Below the pieces are notes generated by a model that saw only the letters and a program-made list of their open reading frames with translations, was not told the origin of the DNA and did not search any database. A DNA stretch of 7,256 nt from a bacterium (GTDB lineage: Bacteria; Verrucomicrobiota; Verrucomicrobiae; Opitutales; Opitutaceae). The stretch covers positions 1 to 7,256 of the forward strand of contig JAJXYI010000401.1 in the NCBI GenBank assembly GCA_021780625.1. Reading direction: 5' to 3'. Positions 1-5,175 of the stretch are shown here, in pieces (the stretch's first letter is position 1; each line of letters opens with the position of its first letter). A program made the translations under genes and the position numbers.

Positions 1-1004
1 CGGAGTTCACGATTTCGGGATTCCAGCCTGCCGGCCATCCCCCGCTCAGCCTGCCGGCGAGTCCCGGCCACTGCATCGAGGTGGCGACGGGCGCGGTGCT
101 GCCCGACGGGGCGGACTGCGTGGTGCCGTACGAAAAGGTCGAGCGCGCGGACAATCGGGTGATCCTGCGCTGCGCGGAGGCGCCCAGGCCGGGCGACGCG
201 GTGCATGCCCGTGGATCGGACCGGCAGGCGGGTTCACTGCTGCTGCGCTCCGGCGCGCGGCTGCGCGGTCGCGAGCTCGCGGTCGCGGCCTCGTGCGGAA
301 GGACGGACCTGCTGGTGTCGTCCCGTCCGCGTATCGGACTTTTGGTGACCGGCGACGAGCTCGCCGATCCGGGCGCTCCCGTGATGCCCTGGCAGCAGCG
401 CCGATCCAACGACGTGGTCCTGCGCTCGGTGCTCGAGGCGGCGGGGGCGGAGGTGCGGTGCCGGCACGTGGGCGACGACGCGACGAGAATGGGCGCGATG
501 CTCGCGGAGCTGCTCGAAGTCAGCGATTTTGTCGTGACCACGGGGGGCGTTTCGAAGGGGCGGCTCGATCTTCTGCCCGACCTGCTGTCGCGCGCCGGGG
601 CGACCTCGCGGTTCCACGGTGTGGCCCAGCGTCCGGGCAAGCCGCTGTGGTTCGGACTCTCGGGGGGCCGGCCCGTCTTCGGGCTTCCGGGCAATCCGGT
701 GTCGTCGTTCGTCTGCCTGCACCGGTACGTCCTGCCCGCGCTCGGTTGTGCGGCGGGTGCGGCGGCGCGACCGGTTGATTTCGTGCCACTCGTCGAACCC
801 GTCCGTTCGGACCGGGTGCTCACGCTCTACGTGCCGGCCGTGCTGGTCAGGGGTGGCTCCGGGGGGCGGATGGCCCGGCTCGTGCCGACCAACACCTCGG
901 GGGATCTCACCGCCCTGGTCGACACCGACGGTTTCGTGGAAATCCCGCCCGACGGGGGTTCGCTGCCCGCCGGATTCCTTGCTCCCTTCCGCCCCTGGGC
1001 CTAG
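1..1004 (+). CDS. moeA: Molybdopterin molybdenumtransferase MoeA, 5'-truncated by window edge
   Basis: MoeA inserts molybdate into adenylylated molybdopterin in the last step of molybdenum-cofactor synthesis, in the cytoplasm. The frame is open from base 3 to the TAG at 1002-1004. It gives 333 residues, so about 65-75 N-terminal residues of a typical 400-residue MoeA lie outside the window. The GTG at 81 is not the start, because it falls inside the conserved family segment read here as IEVATGAVLPDGAD (from base 75). Visible motifs, numbered from base 3, are TGAVLP (29-34), TGDEL (116-120) opening the molybdopterin-binding domain, TGGVSKGRLD (180-189) with the conserved Asp, RPGKP (210-214), and GLPGNP (227-232). 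A C-terminal MoeA domain IV follows from about residue 258. moaC starts 12 bases after the stop, so the two are probably cotranscribed. Family assignment is very secure. Confidence 0.96.
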   Translation, partial: EFTISGFQPAGHPPLSLPASPGHCIEVATGAVLPDGADCVVPYEKVERADNRVILRCAEAPRPGDAVHARGSDRQAGSLLLRSGARLRGRELAVAASCGRTDLLVSSRPRIGLLVTGDELADPGAPVMPWQQRRSNDVVLRSVLEAAGAEVRCRHVGDDATRMGAMLAELLEVSDFVVTTGGVSKGRLDLLPDLLSRAGATSRFHGVAQRPGKPLWFGLSGGRPVFGLPGNPVSSFVCLHRYVLPALGCAAGAAARPVDFVPLVEPVRSDRVLTLYVPAVLVRGGSGGRMARLVPTNTSGDLTALVDTDGFVEIPPDGGSLPAGFLAPFRPWA

Positions 1005-1016
1005 ATCGTGTGCGCC

Positions 1017-1499
1017 ATGTTCAGTCACCTGGATGAAAACGACCGGCCGGCGATGGTGAATGTCGGCGACAAGCAGATCACGCGGCGCACGGCGACCGCG
1101 GAGGCGCGCGTCTGGCTGCCTGCCTCCCTGGCGGCATTGCTGCGCGACGGGGACATCGCGTCCAAGAAGGGTCCTGTGTTCCAGACTGCCATCCTTGCGG
1201 GCATCATGGGAGCGAAGCGCACGTCGGAGCTGATTCCGCTCTGCCATCCCCTTCCGCTCGATGACTGTCGCGTCGAGATTCGCCCGGGCGAGCCCGCGGC
1301 GGACGGCTCGGTGGAGCTCGAAGTCCGGTGCCACGTGGAAACGCACGCGCGGACGGGGGTCGAGATGGAGGCGTTAGCGGGTGCGAGCGTGGCGGCGCTG
1401 ACGCTGTACGACATGGGCAAGGCCGTCACCAAGGGCATCGTCGTGCGCGAGCTGCGTCTTCTCGAGAAGACGGGGGGGAAGAGCGATTTCCGCGCGTGA
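1017..1499 (+). CDS. moaC: Cyclic pyranopterin monophosphate synthase MoaC
   Basis: MoaC works with the radical-SAM enzyme MoaA in the first stage of molybdenum-cofactor synthesis. It converts 3',8-cyclo-7,8-dihydro-GTP to cyclic pyranopterin monophosphate. From the ATG at 1017 it has 160 residues, nearly the same as E. coli MoaC (161). I prefer this start to the GTG at 1008, since the Met-Phe-Ser-His-Leu opening resembles known MoaC N termini. Neither start has a clear ribosome-binding site. Conserved stretches are KKGPVFQTA (50-58), AKRTSELIPLCHP (66-78), TGVEMEAL (113-120) and YDMGKAVTK (131-139). These include the family's active-site Lys51, His77 and the Asp132/Lys135 pair, and the ending TGGKSDF is typical. 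It lies 12 bases after moeA and 18 bases before the Sir2 gene. The MoeA-MoaC pairing supports a Moco operon; moaA and moaE are not in view. Confidence 0.96.
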   Translation: MFSHLDENDRPAMVNVGDKQITRRTATAEARVWLPASLAALLRDGDIASKKGPVFQTAILAGIMGAKRTSELIPLCHPLPLDDCRVEIRPGEPAADGSVELEVRCHVETHARTGVEMEALAGASVAALTLYDMGKAVTKGIVVRELRLLEKTGGKSDFRA

Positions 1500-1517
1500 G
1501 CGCGGGCGCCCCGCGAC

Positions 1518-2375
1518 ATGAGGCCCGACCCCAAGCGCCTGCGCGAGGCGGCCGAGGCGATCGCCGCGGCGGATGCGCTGCTCGTCTGCGCGGGCGCCGG
1601 GATGGGGGTCGATTCGGGCCTGCCTGATTTCCGCGGCACGGAGGGCTTCTGGCGCGCGTATCCGGAGGCGCGCAGGCTCGGGCTCTCGTTCGAGGATCTG
1701 GCCAACCCGACGTGGTTCGACCGGGATCCCTCTCTGGCGTGGGGCTTCTATGGCCACCGATTCGGCCTGTATCGCTCGGTGGCGCCGCATGCCGGCTATG
1801 GAGCGCTGCTGCGCTGGGCGGGGTCGAAGAAAAATGGATACTTCGTGTTCACGTCGAACGTGGACGGGCATTTCCAGAAGGCGGGCTTTTCCGACGAGCG
1901 GATCGTCGAGTGTCACGGTTCGCTGACGCACCTGCAGTGCGCGCGACCCTGCTGCGCCGGCTCATGGCCCGCCCCCGAGGGGCTCCGCCTCGACGTCGAC
2001 GTCGAGGCGCTTCGGCTTCGCTCGGAACCCCCGCGGTGCCTGAGCTGCGGGGGAGTCGCGCGCCCGAACGTGCTGATGTTCGGGGACGAACGCTGGGTGG
2101 ACGGCCGGAGCGCAGCGCGGCAGATCCAGTTCAGGCTTTGGCTGCGGGGGCTCGTGCGCGGGCGCCTGGCGGTCGTCGAGATCGGTGCGGGCACCGCGGT
2201 GCCCACCGTCCGCGCGACGGCGGAGCAGATCGCCCGCGCGGCGGCGGCGCCGCTGATCCGCATCAATCCCGACGGAGCCGAGTGCGGCGCCGGGGACATC
2301 CCTCTGGCCGCGGGCGCACTCGAGACGCTGCTCGCGATCGACGAGGTGGTCCGCGAGCGCGAACGGCGTGCGTGA
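1518..2375 (+). CDS. Sir2-family NAD-dependent protein deacylase
   Basis: A 285-residue sirtuin-type protein expected to remove acyl groups from lysines using NAD+, in the cytoplasm. No signal peptide is seen. The NAD-binding motif reads GAGMGVDSGLPDFRG (26-40), a good match to the family GAGxSxxSGIPxFRG. TSNVDGHFQKAG (112-123) corresponds to the usual TQNIDxLHxxAG, with Asn114 and Asp116 kept but Ser in place of the usual Gln. The catalytic His is His133 in CHGS. A zinc ribbon is visible: Cys141 with Cys145 or Cys146, then Cys174-x2-Cys177. FGDE (188-191) and GAGTAVP (in the C-terminal Rossmann half) are further family marks. The ATG lies 18 bases after moaC with no clear Shine-Dalgarno motif. 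Close packing suggests cotranscription with moeA-moaC, though the functional link is unknown. The exact acyl specificity cannot be read from sequence. A 24-base perfect palindrome sits between the two Cys pairs. Confidence 0.9.
   Translation: MRPDPKRLREAAEAIAAADALLVCAGAGMGVDSGLPDFRGTEGFWRAYPEARRLGLSFEDLANPTWFDRDPSLAWGFYGHRFGLYRSVAPHAGYGALLRWAGSKKNGYFVFTSNVDGHFQKAGFSDERIVECHGSLTHLQCARPCCAGSWPAPEGLRLDVDVEALRLRSEPPRCLSCGGVARPNVLMFGDERWVDGRSAARQIQFRLWLRGLVRGRLAVVEIGAGTAVPTVRATAEQIARAAAAPLIRINPDGAECGAGDIPLAAGALETLLAIDEVVRERERRA
1986..2009. repeat. Perfect 24-base palindrome inside the Sir2 gene
   Basis: The 20-base core CCTCGACGTCGACGTCGAGG at 1988-2007 is its own reverse complement, and the symmetry extends two bases further on each side. 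It contains GACGTC twice in tandem. In the Sir2 frame it encodes Arg-Leu-Asp-Val-Asp-Val-Glu-Ala (residues 157-164), in the variable stretch between the two zinc-binding Cys pairs. The perfect symmetry is seen directly. Any role (protein-binding site, mRNA hairpin, or chance from repeated Asp-Val codons) is open. Confidence 0.85.
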
Positions 2376-2386
2376 GCGCGGGTGCT

Positions 2387-2403
2387 GGGCCGCGAATCGG
2401 CCC
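2387..2403 (+). terminator. Terminator-like hairpin after the Sir2 gene, no T-run
   Basis: GGGCCG (2387-2392) and CGGCCC (2398-2403) form a perfect 6-base-pair stem around the loop CGAAT, starting 12 bases after the Sir2 stop. The position suits the end of the moeA-moaC-Sir2 transcript. No T-tract follows, so intrinsic termination is doubtful. It could instead protect the 3' end of a Rho-terminated message. Confidence 0.35.
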
Positions 2404-2434
2404 TGAAGCGCGGCGTGTCCGCCGCTGATCACGA

Positions 2435-2449
2435 ACGGCTTGCAGCCGT
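2435..2449. promoter_or_regulatory. Inverted repeat upstream of the porin promoter (upstream dyad)
   Basis: ACGGCT-TGC-AGCCGT is a perfect 6-base inverted repeat with a 3-base spacer. Its centre is about 67 bases upstream of the transcription start predicted from the sigma-54 element. It may be an operator or activator site, but it does not match the NtrC consensus (TGCACC-N5-GGTGCA) and may be chance. Confidence 0.3.
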
Positions 2450-2456
2450 GCATACG

Positions 2457-2475
2457 GACTCTTCCGCGAAGACTC
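2457..2475. promoter_or_regulatory. Inverted repeat adjoining the sigma-54 element (proximal dyad)
   Basis: GACTCTTC-CGC-GAAGACTC is an 8-base inverted repeat with one mismatched pair and a 3-base spacer. It ends eight bases before the -24 GG pair. Its centre is 24 bases downstream of the centre of the dyad at 2435-2449, and the spacer length is the same. The placement suits a regulator acting at this promoter, but its identity is unknown. Confidence 0.35.
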
Positions 2476-2481
2476 CGCAAT

Positions 2482-2501
2482 CTGGCAAGCGATCTGCTTT
2501 A
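2482..2501 (+). promoter_or_regulatory. Predicted sigma-54 (-24/-12) promoter for the porin-urt genes
   Basis: CTGGCAAGCGATCTGCTTTA fits the sigma-54 consensus YTGGCACG-N4-TTGCWNNW with two mismatches (A for C, and C for T). The invariant GG (2484-2485) and GC (2496-2497) are exactly ten bases apart, as required. It predicts a start near 2509 and a leader of about 74 bases before the porin ATG. Sigma-54 promoters are typical of nitrogen-assimilation genes, and this one faces the porin and urt genes. It remains a consensus match, with no recognisable NtrC site upstream. Confidence 0.6.
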
Positions 2502-2552
2502 GGGCCGGTCGGGTGTCGTCCCATCGGGGCCCAAGGCCGCGAGCGGCGCCCG

Positions 2553-2582
2553 CCCAAGCACAACACAACACCACACAAGCTT
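2553..2582 (+). promoter_or_regulatory. G-poor, C/A-rich leader without Shine-Dalgarno motif, before the porin start
   Basis: The 30 bases before the porin ATG contain only two G residues (2558 and 2579) and are mostly C and A. No GGAG or AGGA-like motif is present at ribosome-binding distance. Such a leader should be unstructured, which can support Shine-Dalgarno-independent initiation. It contrasts with the GC-rich surroundings. Confidence 0.5.
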
Positions 2583-3590
2583 ATGTCCAAGCATCTGACC
2601 CTGTTAGCGGGTTGCGCAGTCTCGGCCCTGGCGCTCGTCTCGAGCGCGCGCGCCGACGTCAAGTTGAATGACAACATCACGCTGAGCGGATACGCGGCCG
2701 GCGCCTACATGAACTACAAGGCCAGCGGAGTTCCCGCCGTGGACTCGCTCTTTGACGCCTCGAAGCCGGTCCCCGGCGGTGGCGATGCCAACGACCTGCT
2801 CACGAAGTTCACGTTCAACTACAAGCCCGTGACGACGGTGATCAGCTTCAACTATTTCCCGAACCTCACGGGCAGCGAGTTCACGGTGCTCGACGCGTAC
2901 GCCACTTACGACTTTGGCAACGGGTTCTCGATCACGGGCGGAAAATTCCTGAGCTACATGGGCTACGAGTCGTTCTATCCCGCGAGCATGGACCAGATCA
3001 GCTACGCGGACAACGACTTCCTCGGCGCGATTCCCGCGTACCACACGGGCGTGCACATGGATTACACCCAGGGCGCGATCAGCACGGGTGTCGCGGCGCT
3101 CGACTCCGTGTACTCTCCCTACGGTCCGACCAAGGGCGACGGCGAGCTCAAGCACAACGCCGGCTTCGAGGGTTATGTGCAGTACAGCGCCAACGGCCTG
3201 ACCCTCTGGGGCGGCGTGGCGCACGACACGAAGGGCGGCTTCGAGCCGCATTCGGTGACCACCTTTGACGTCTGGTCCAGCTACCAGGCCACCAAGGACG
3301 CGCGGCTCGGCGCCGAGTTTGTCTCCAAGGACGGCGGCCCGGGCGCCAAGGGCACCAACTGGATCGCCTTCCTCGACTACAGCTTCTCCGGCACCGTCTC
3401 GTCCGCCTTCCGCGTGAGCGGCGAGGAGATGGCCGACGGCGGCCCGAAGTTCACGAAGTACACGGTCTGCCCTGCGCTGCAGGTCACGCCCGCGCTCGCC
3501 GTCCGCGTCGAGTATTCGTACTACAGCTACAGCAACTACACCTCGAGCAGCGCGAACTTCTTCGGCGTCCAGTCGATCTTCAAGTTCTGA
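2583..3590 (+). CDS. OmpL-like outer-membrane beta-barrel porin (porin-2 type, PF07642-like)
   Basis: A 335-residue secreted protein predicted to form an outer-membrane pore. The frame is open upstream to a GTG at 2382, but the ATG at 2583 begins a clean signal peptide with Lys3, a hydrophobic core, and cleavage after Ser-Ala-Arg-Ala (residue 24). Residues 25-335 alternate polar and hydrophobic residues, are rich in Tyr, Phe, Gly, Ser and Thr, and end in Phe, as expected for a BAM-assembled barrel. The segment around residues 119-160, with GGKFLSYMGYESFYP and later IPAYHTGVHMDY, resembles the family's signature region. It is the first gene after a predicted sigma-54 promoter and is followed by urtA. 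I infer that it admits urea or short amides, like FmdC ahead of fmdDEF in Methylophilus methylotrophus. The substrate is not shown by the sequence. Confidence 0.85.
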   Translation: MSKHLTLLAGCAVSALALVSSARADVKLNDNITLSGYAAGAYMNYKASGVPAVDSLFDASKPVPGGGDANDLLTKFTFNYKPVTTVISFNYFPNLTGSEFTVLDAYATYDFGNGFSITGGKFLSYMGYESFYPASMDQISYADNDFLGAIPAYHTGVHMDYTQGAISTGVAALDSVYSPYGPTKGDGELKHNAGFEGYVQYSANGLTLWGGVAHDTKGGFEPHSVTTFDVWSSYQATKDARLGAEFVSKDGGPGAKGTNWIAFLDYSFSGTVSSAFRVSGEEMADGGPKFTKYTVCPALQVTPALAVRVEYSYYSYSNYTSSSANFFGVQSIFKF

Positions 3591-3604
3591 GCCTTCGCTC
3601 CGCA

Positions 3605-3635
3605 GTCGCCGGGGCCCGCAGCGGTCGCCGGCGAC
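3605..3635 (+). other. GC-rich stem-loop after the porin gene
   Basis: GTCGCCGG occurs at 3605-3612 and again at 3624-3631. CCGGCGAC at 3628-3635 can pair with the first copy (8-base-pair stem, 15-base loop). The second copy overlaps it, so 3624-3635 is itself a 12-base palindrome. The structure begins 14 bases after the porin stop and may act as a 3' stability element. No T-run follows. Confidence 0.4.
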
Positions 3636-3649
3636 GCTCACCCCTCCCC

Positions 3650-3674
3650 CGGCCCGCTCCGCGTGAGCGGGCCG
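3650..3674 (+). terminator. Strong hairpin between porin and urtA, possible partial terminator
   Basis: CGGCCCGCTC (3650-3659) pairs perfectly with GAGCGGGCCG (3665-3674) around a five-base loop, giving ten base pairs, nine of them G-C. It sits 59 bases after the porin stop and 85 bases before urtA. The following bases are A/C-rich with no T-run, so complete intrinsic termination is unlikely. Attenuation, Rho-linked termination, or protection of the porin message from 3' decay are possible. The rest of the 169-base gap shows no gene and no clear second sigma-54 site. Confidence 0.45.
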
Positions 3675-3759
3675 ACACCCAGGCAAAAACACCATCCCAC
3701 CCCGCGGGCTTCCGCGCCGCCTGCGCGCAACCCGCAAGACCAGCTCAACTCCCAGACTC

Positions 3760-5043
3760 ATGATCAAGAAACTACCGCAACTGCTCGGCGTCGGGGCCAT
3801 GGCCCTGAGCGCTTTGGTCGGCTCCGCCCGCGCGGAGGAAACCGTCAAGGTCGGCGTGCTCCACTCGCTCTCCGGCACGATGGCCATCAGCGAAACGTCG
3901 CTTCGCGACATGCTGCTGTTCGCCTTCGACCAGATCAACGCCCAGGGCGGCGTGCTCGGCCACAAGATCGAGCCCGTCGTCGTCGACGGTGCCTCCAACT
4001 GGCCGCTCTTCGCCGAGAAGGCCAAGGAGCTGCTCGAGCAAGACAAGGTGCCGGTCGTCTTCGGCTGCTGGACCTCCGTCAGCCGCAAGTCCGTGCTGCC
4101 CGTCTTCGAGAAGGACAACGGCCTCCTGTTCTATCCCGTCCAGTTCGAGGGTGAGGAACTCTCCAAGGACATCTTCTACACGGCCGAGGCCGTCAATCAG
4201 CAGGCCATTCCCGCGGTCGACTACCTCCTCGCGCAGGGTGTGAAGAAGTTCTACCTGATCGGCACCGACTACGTCTATCCGCAGACCACCAACCTGATCC
4301 TCTACAAGTACCTCCTGCTGCACGGCGTGCCGATCCAGAACATCGGCGGCGGCCTGCGCAAGGGTCCGGACGGCAAGGTGATCTCCGCGGGCAAGTACGT
4401 GCCGTTCGGATACACCGACTTCCAGCAGATCGTCGCGGACATCAAGCAGTTCGCCGCCAGCGGCGACGCCTGCGTGATCAACACGATCAACGGCGACTCG
4501 AACGTGCCGTTCTTCAAGCAGATCGTCGCGGCTGGCCTGACTCCGTCGGACTGCCCCGTGGTCTCGTTCAGCCTTGCGGAGGACGAGCTCCGCAGCATGC
4601 CCACCCGCAATCTCGTGGGCGAGCTCGGCTGCTGGACCTATTTCCAGTCCCTCAAGACGCCTGAAAACGCGACCTTCCTGAAGGCCTGGAACCACTGGCT
4701 CGAGACCGAAAACTATCCGGGCGTCGTGAAGGAACACCGCGTGGTCGACAGCCCGATGGTGCTTTCCTACGACGGCGTCTATCTGTGGAAGGCGGCGGTC
4801 GAGAAGGCCGGCTCCTTCGACGTGGACAAGGTCCGCAAGGTGCTCGAGTCGGGCACGATCAGCTTCGACGGTCCCGGCGGAAAGATCACGGTCCAGGGCG
4901 ATCACTACACGACGAAGAACGTGTACATCGGCGAGACGAAGGCCAACGGCCAGTTCCGCATCCTGAAGACCTTCGATCAGGTCGCCGGCGCGCCCTTCAT
5001 CCTCAAGGGCCTCGACGAACAACTCGCCGCGAAGGGTATGTAA
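3760..5043 (+). CDS. urtA: Urea/short-chain amide ABC transporter substrate-binding protein UrtA
   Basis: A 427-residue periplasmic binding protein of the Leu/Ile/Val-type family that delivers urea or short amides to UrtBC. Residues 1-25 form a signal peptide (MIKK, hydrophobic core, cleavage after Ser-Ala-Arg-Ala). The mature protein starts with the family's [16 protein letters not shown] (from residue 30). It continues with [40 protein letters not shown] and [10 protein letters not shown], all close to the characteristic UrtA versions rather than to LivJ. The length is normal for UrtA. The ATG at 3760 is preceded by a C/A-rich stretch with no Shine-Dalgarno motif. The synonymous codons are strongly biased (AAG, GAG, ATC, CTC, CGC), which suggests high expression. 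urtB follows after 132 bases that contain two hairpins. Urea versus acetamide or formamide preference cannot be decided here. Confidence 0.95.
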   Translation: MIKKLPQLLGVGAMALSALVGSARAEETVKVGVLHSLSGTMAISETSLRDMLLFAFDQINAQGGVLGHKIEPVVVDGASNWPLFAEKAKELLEQDKVPVVFGCWTSVSRKSVLPVFEKDNGLLFYPVQFEGEELSKDIFYTAEAVNQQAIPAVDYLLAQGVKKFYLIGTDYVYPQTTNLILYKYLLLHGVPIQNIGGGLRKGPDGKVISAGKYVPFGYTDFQQIVADIKQFAASGDACVINTINGDSNVPFFKQIVAAGLTPSDCPVVSFSLAEDELRSMPTRNLVGELGCWTYFQSLKTPENATFLKAWNHWLETENYPGVVKEHRVVDSPMVLSYDGVYLWKAAVEKAGSFDVDKVRKVLESGTISFDGPGGKITVQGDHYTTKNVYIGETKANGQFRILKTFDQVAGAPFILKGLDEQLAAKGM

Positions 5044-5088
5044 CTCACCCGCGCCCGGCGAATTTCCAACTCACGGCCCAGTTCGCCC

Positions 5089-5107
5089 GGGCGCCCAAGC
5101 GGCGCCC
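5089..5107 (+). other. Hairpin in the urtA-urtB gap (first)
   Basis: GGGCGCC (5089-5095) pairs perfectly with GGCGCCC (5101-5107) around the loop CAAGC, 45 bases after the urtA stop. No T-run follows. It may stabilise the 3' end of urtA mRNA or slow transcription into urtB. Confidence 0.4.
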
Positions 5108-5139
5108 CGGCGAGCGGCTCAGAAACGGTTTATCGTTCA

Positions 5140-5168
5140 GGGGCGGAGGTTCACACCACCGCCCCTTT
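5140..5168 (+). terminator. Hairpin plus short T-run just before urtB, possible attenuator
   Basis: GGGGCGG (5140-5146) pairs with CCGCCCC (5159-5165). Inside it GGT (5148-5150) pairs with ACC (5155-5157) across an A-A mismatch, leaving the loop TCAC. TTT follows at 5166-5168, and the urtB ATG is at 5176. A stem this close to the start codon could act as a weak terminator or hinder ribosome access, lowering permease output relative to UrtA. Confidence 0.45.
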
Positions 5169-5175
5169 CCAGTCC

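Noticed and set aside
81..83. GTG at 81 as the start of MoeA
   Set aside because: The same frame is open to the left edge and reads conserved MoeA sequence before this codon. The GTG lies within the conserved TGA-loop region.
2435..2452. TGCA...TGCA pattern as an NtrC enhancer site
   Set aside because: The half-sites are separated by four bases rather than the nine in TGCACC-N5-GGTGCA, and the inner CC/GG bases are missing.
2382..2582. N-terminal extension of the porin from a GTG at 2382
   Set aside because: It would bury the signal peptide 67 residues inside the protein, and it runs through the hairpin, dyads and sigma-54 element. The ATG at 2583 gives a normal signal peptide.
2604..2615. 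Lipobox-like Leu-Ala-Gly-Cys at porin residues 8-11
   Set aside because: The hydrophobic stretch before this Cys is too short for a lipoprotein signal. A normal cleavage site after Ser-Ala-Arg-Ala at residue 24 fits better, and the mature protein looks like a barrel porin.
2604..4118. Long minus-strand open frame (504 codons) opposite the porin, the gap and urtA
   Set aside because: It is antisense to two well-supported genes. Its product is rich in Arg, Val, Glu and Ala without recognisable motifs, which is typical of stop-poor antisense frames in high-GC, codon-biased genes.
3772..5022. Minus-strand open frame (416 codons) opposite urtA
   Set aside because: It mirrors urtA almost exactly. 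It reflects urtA's codon bias, and the product has no recognisable domain.
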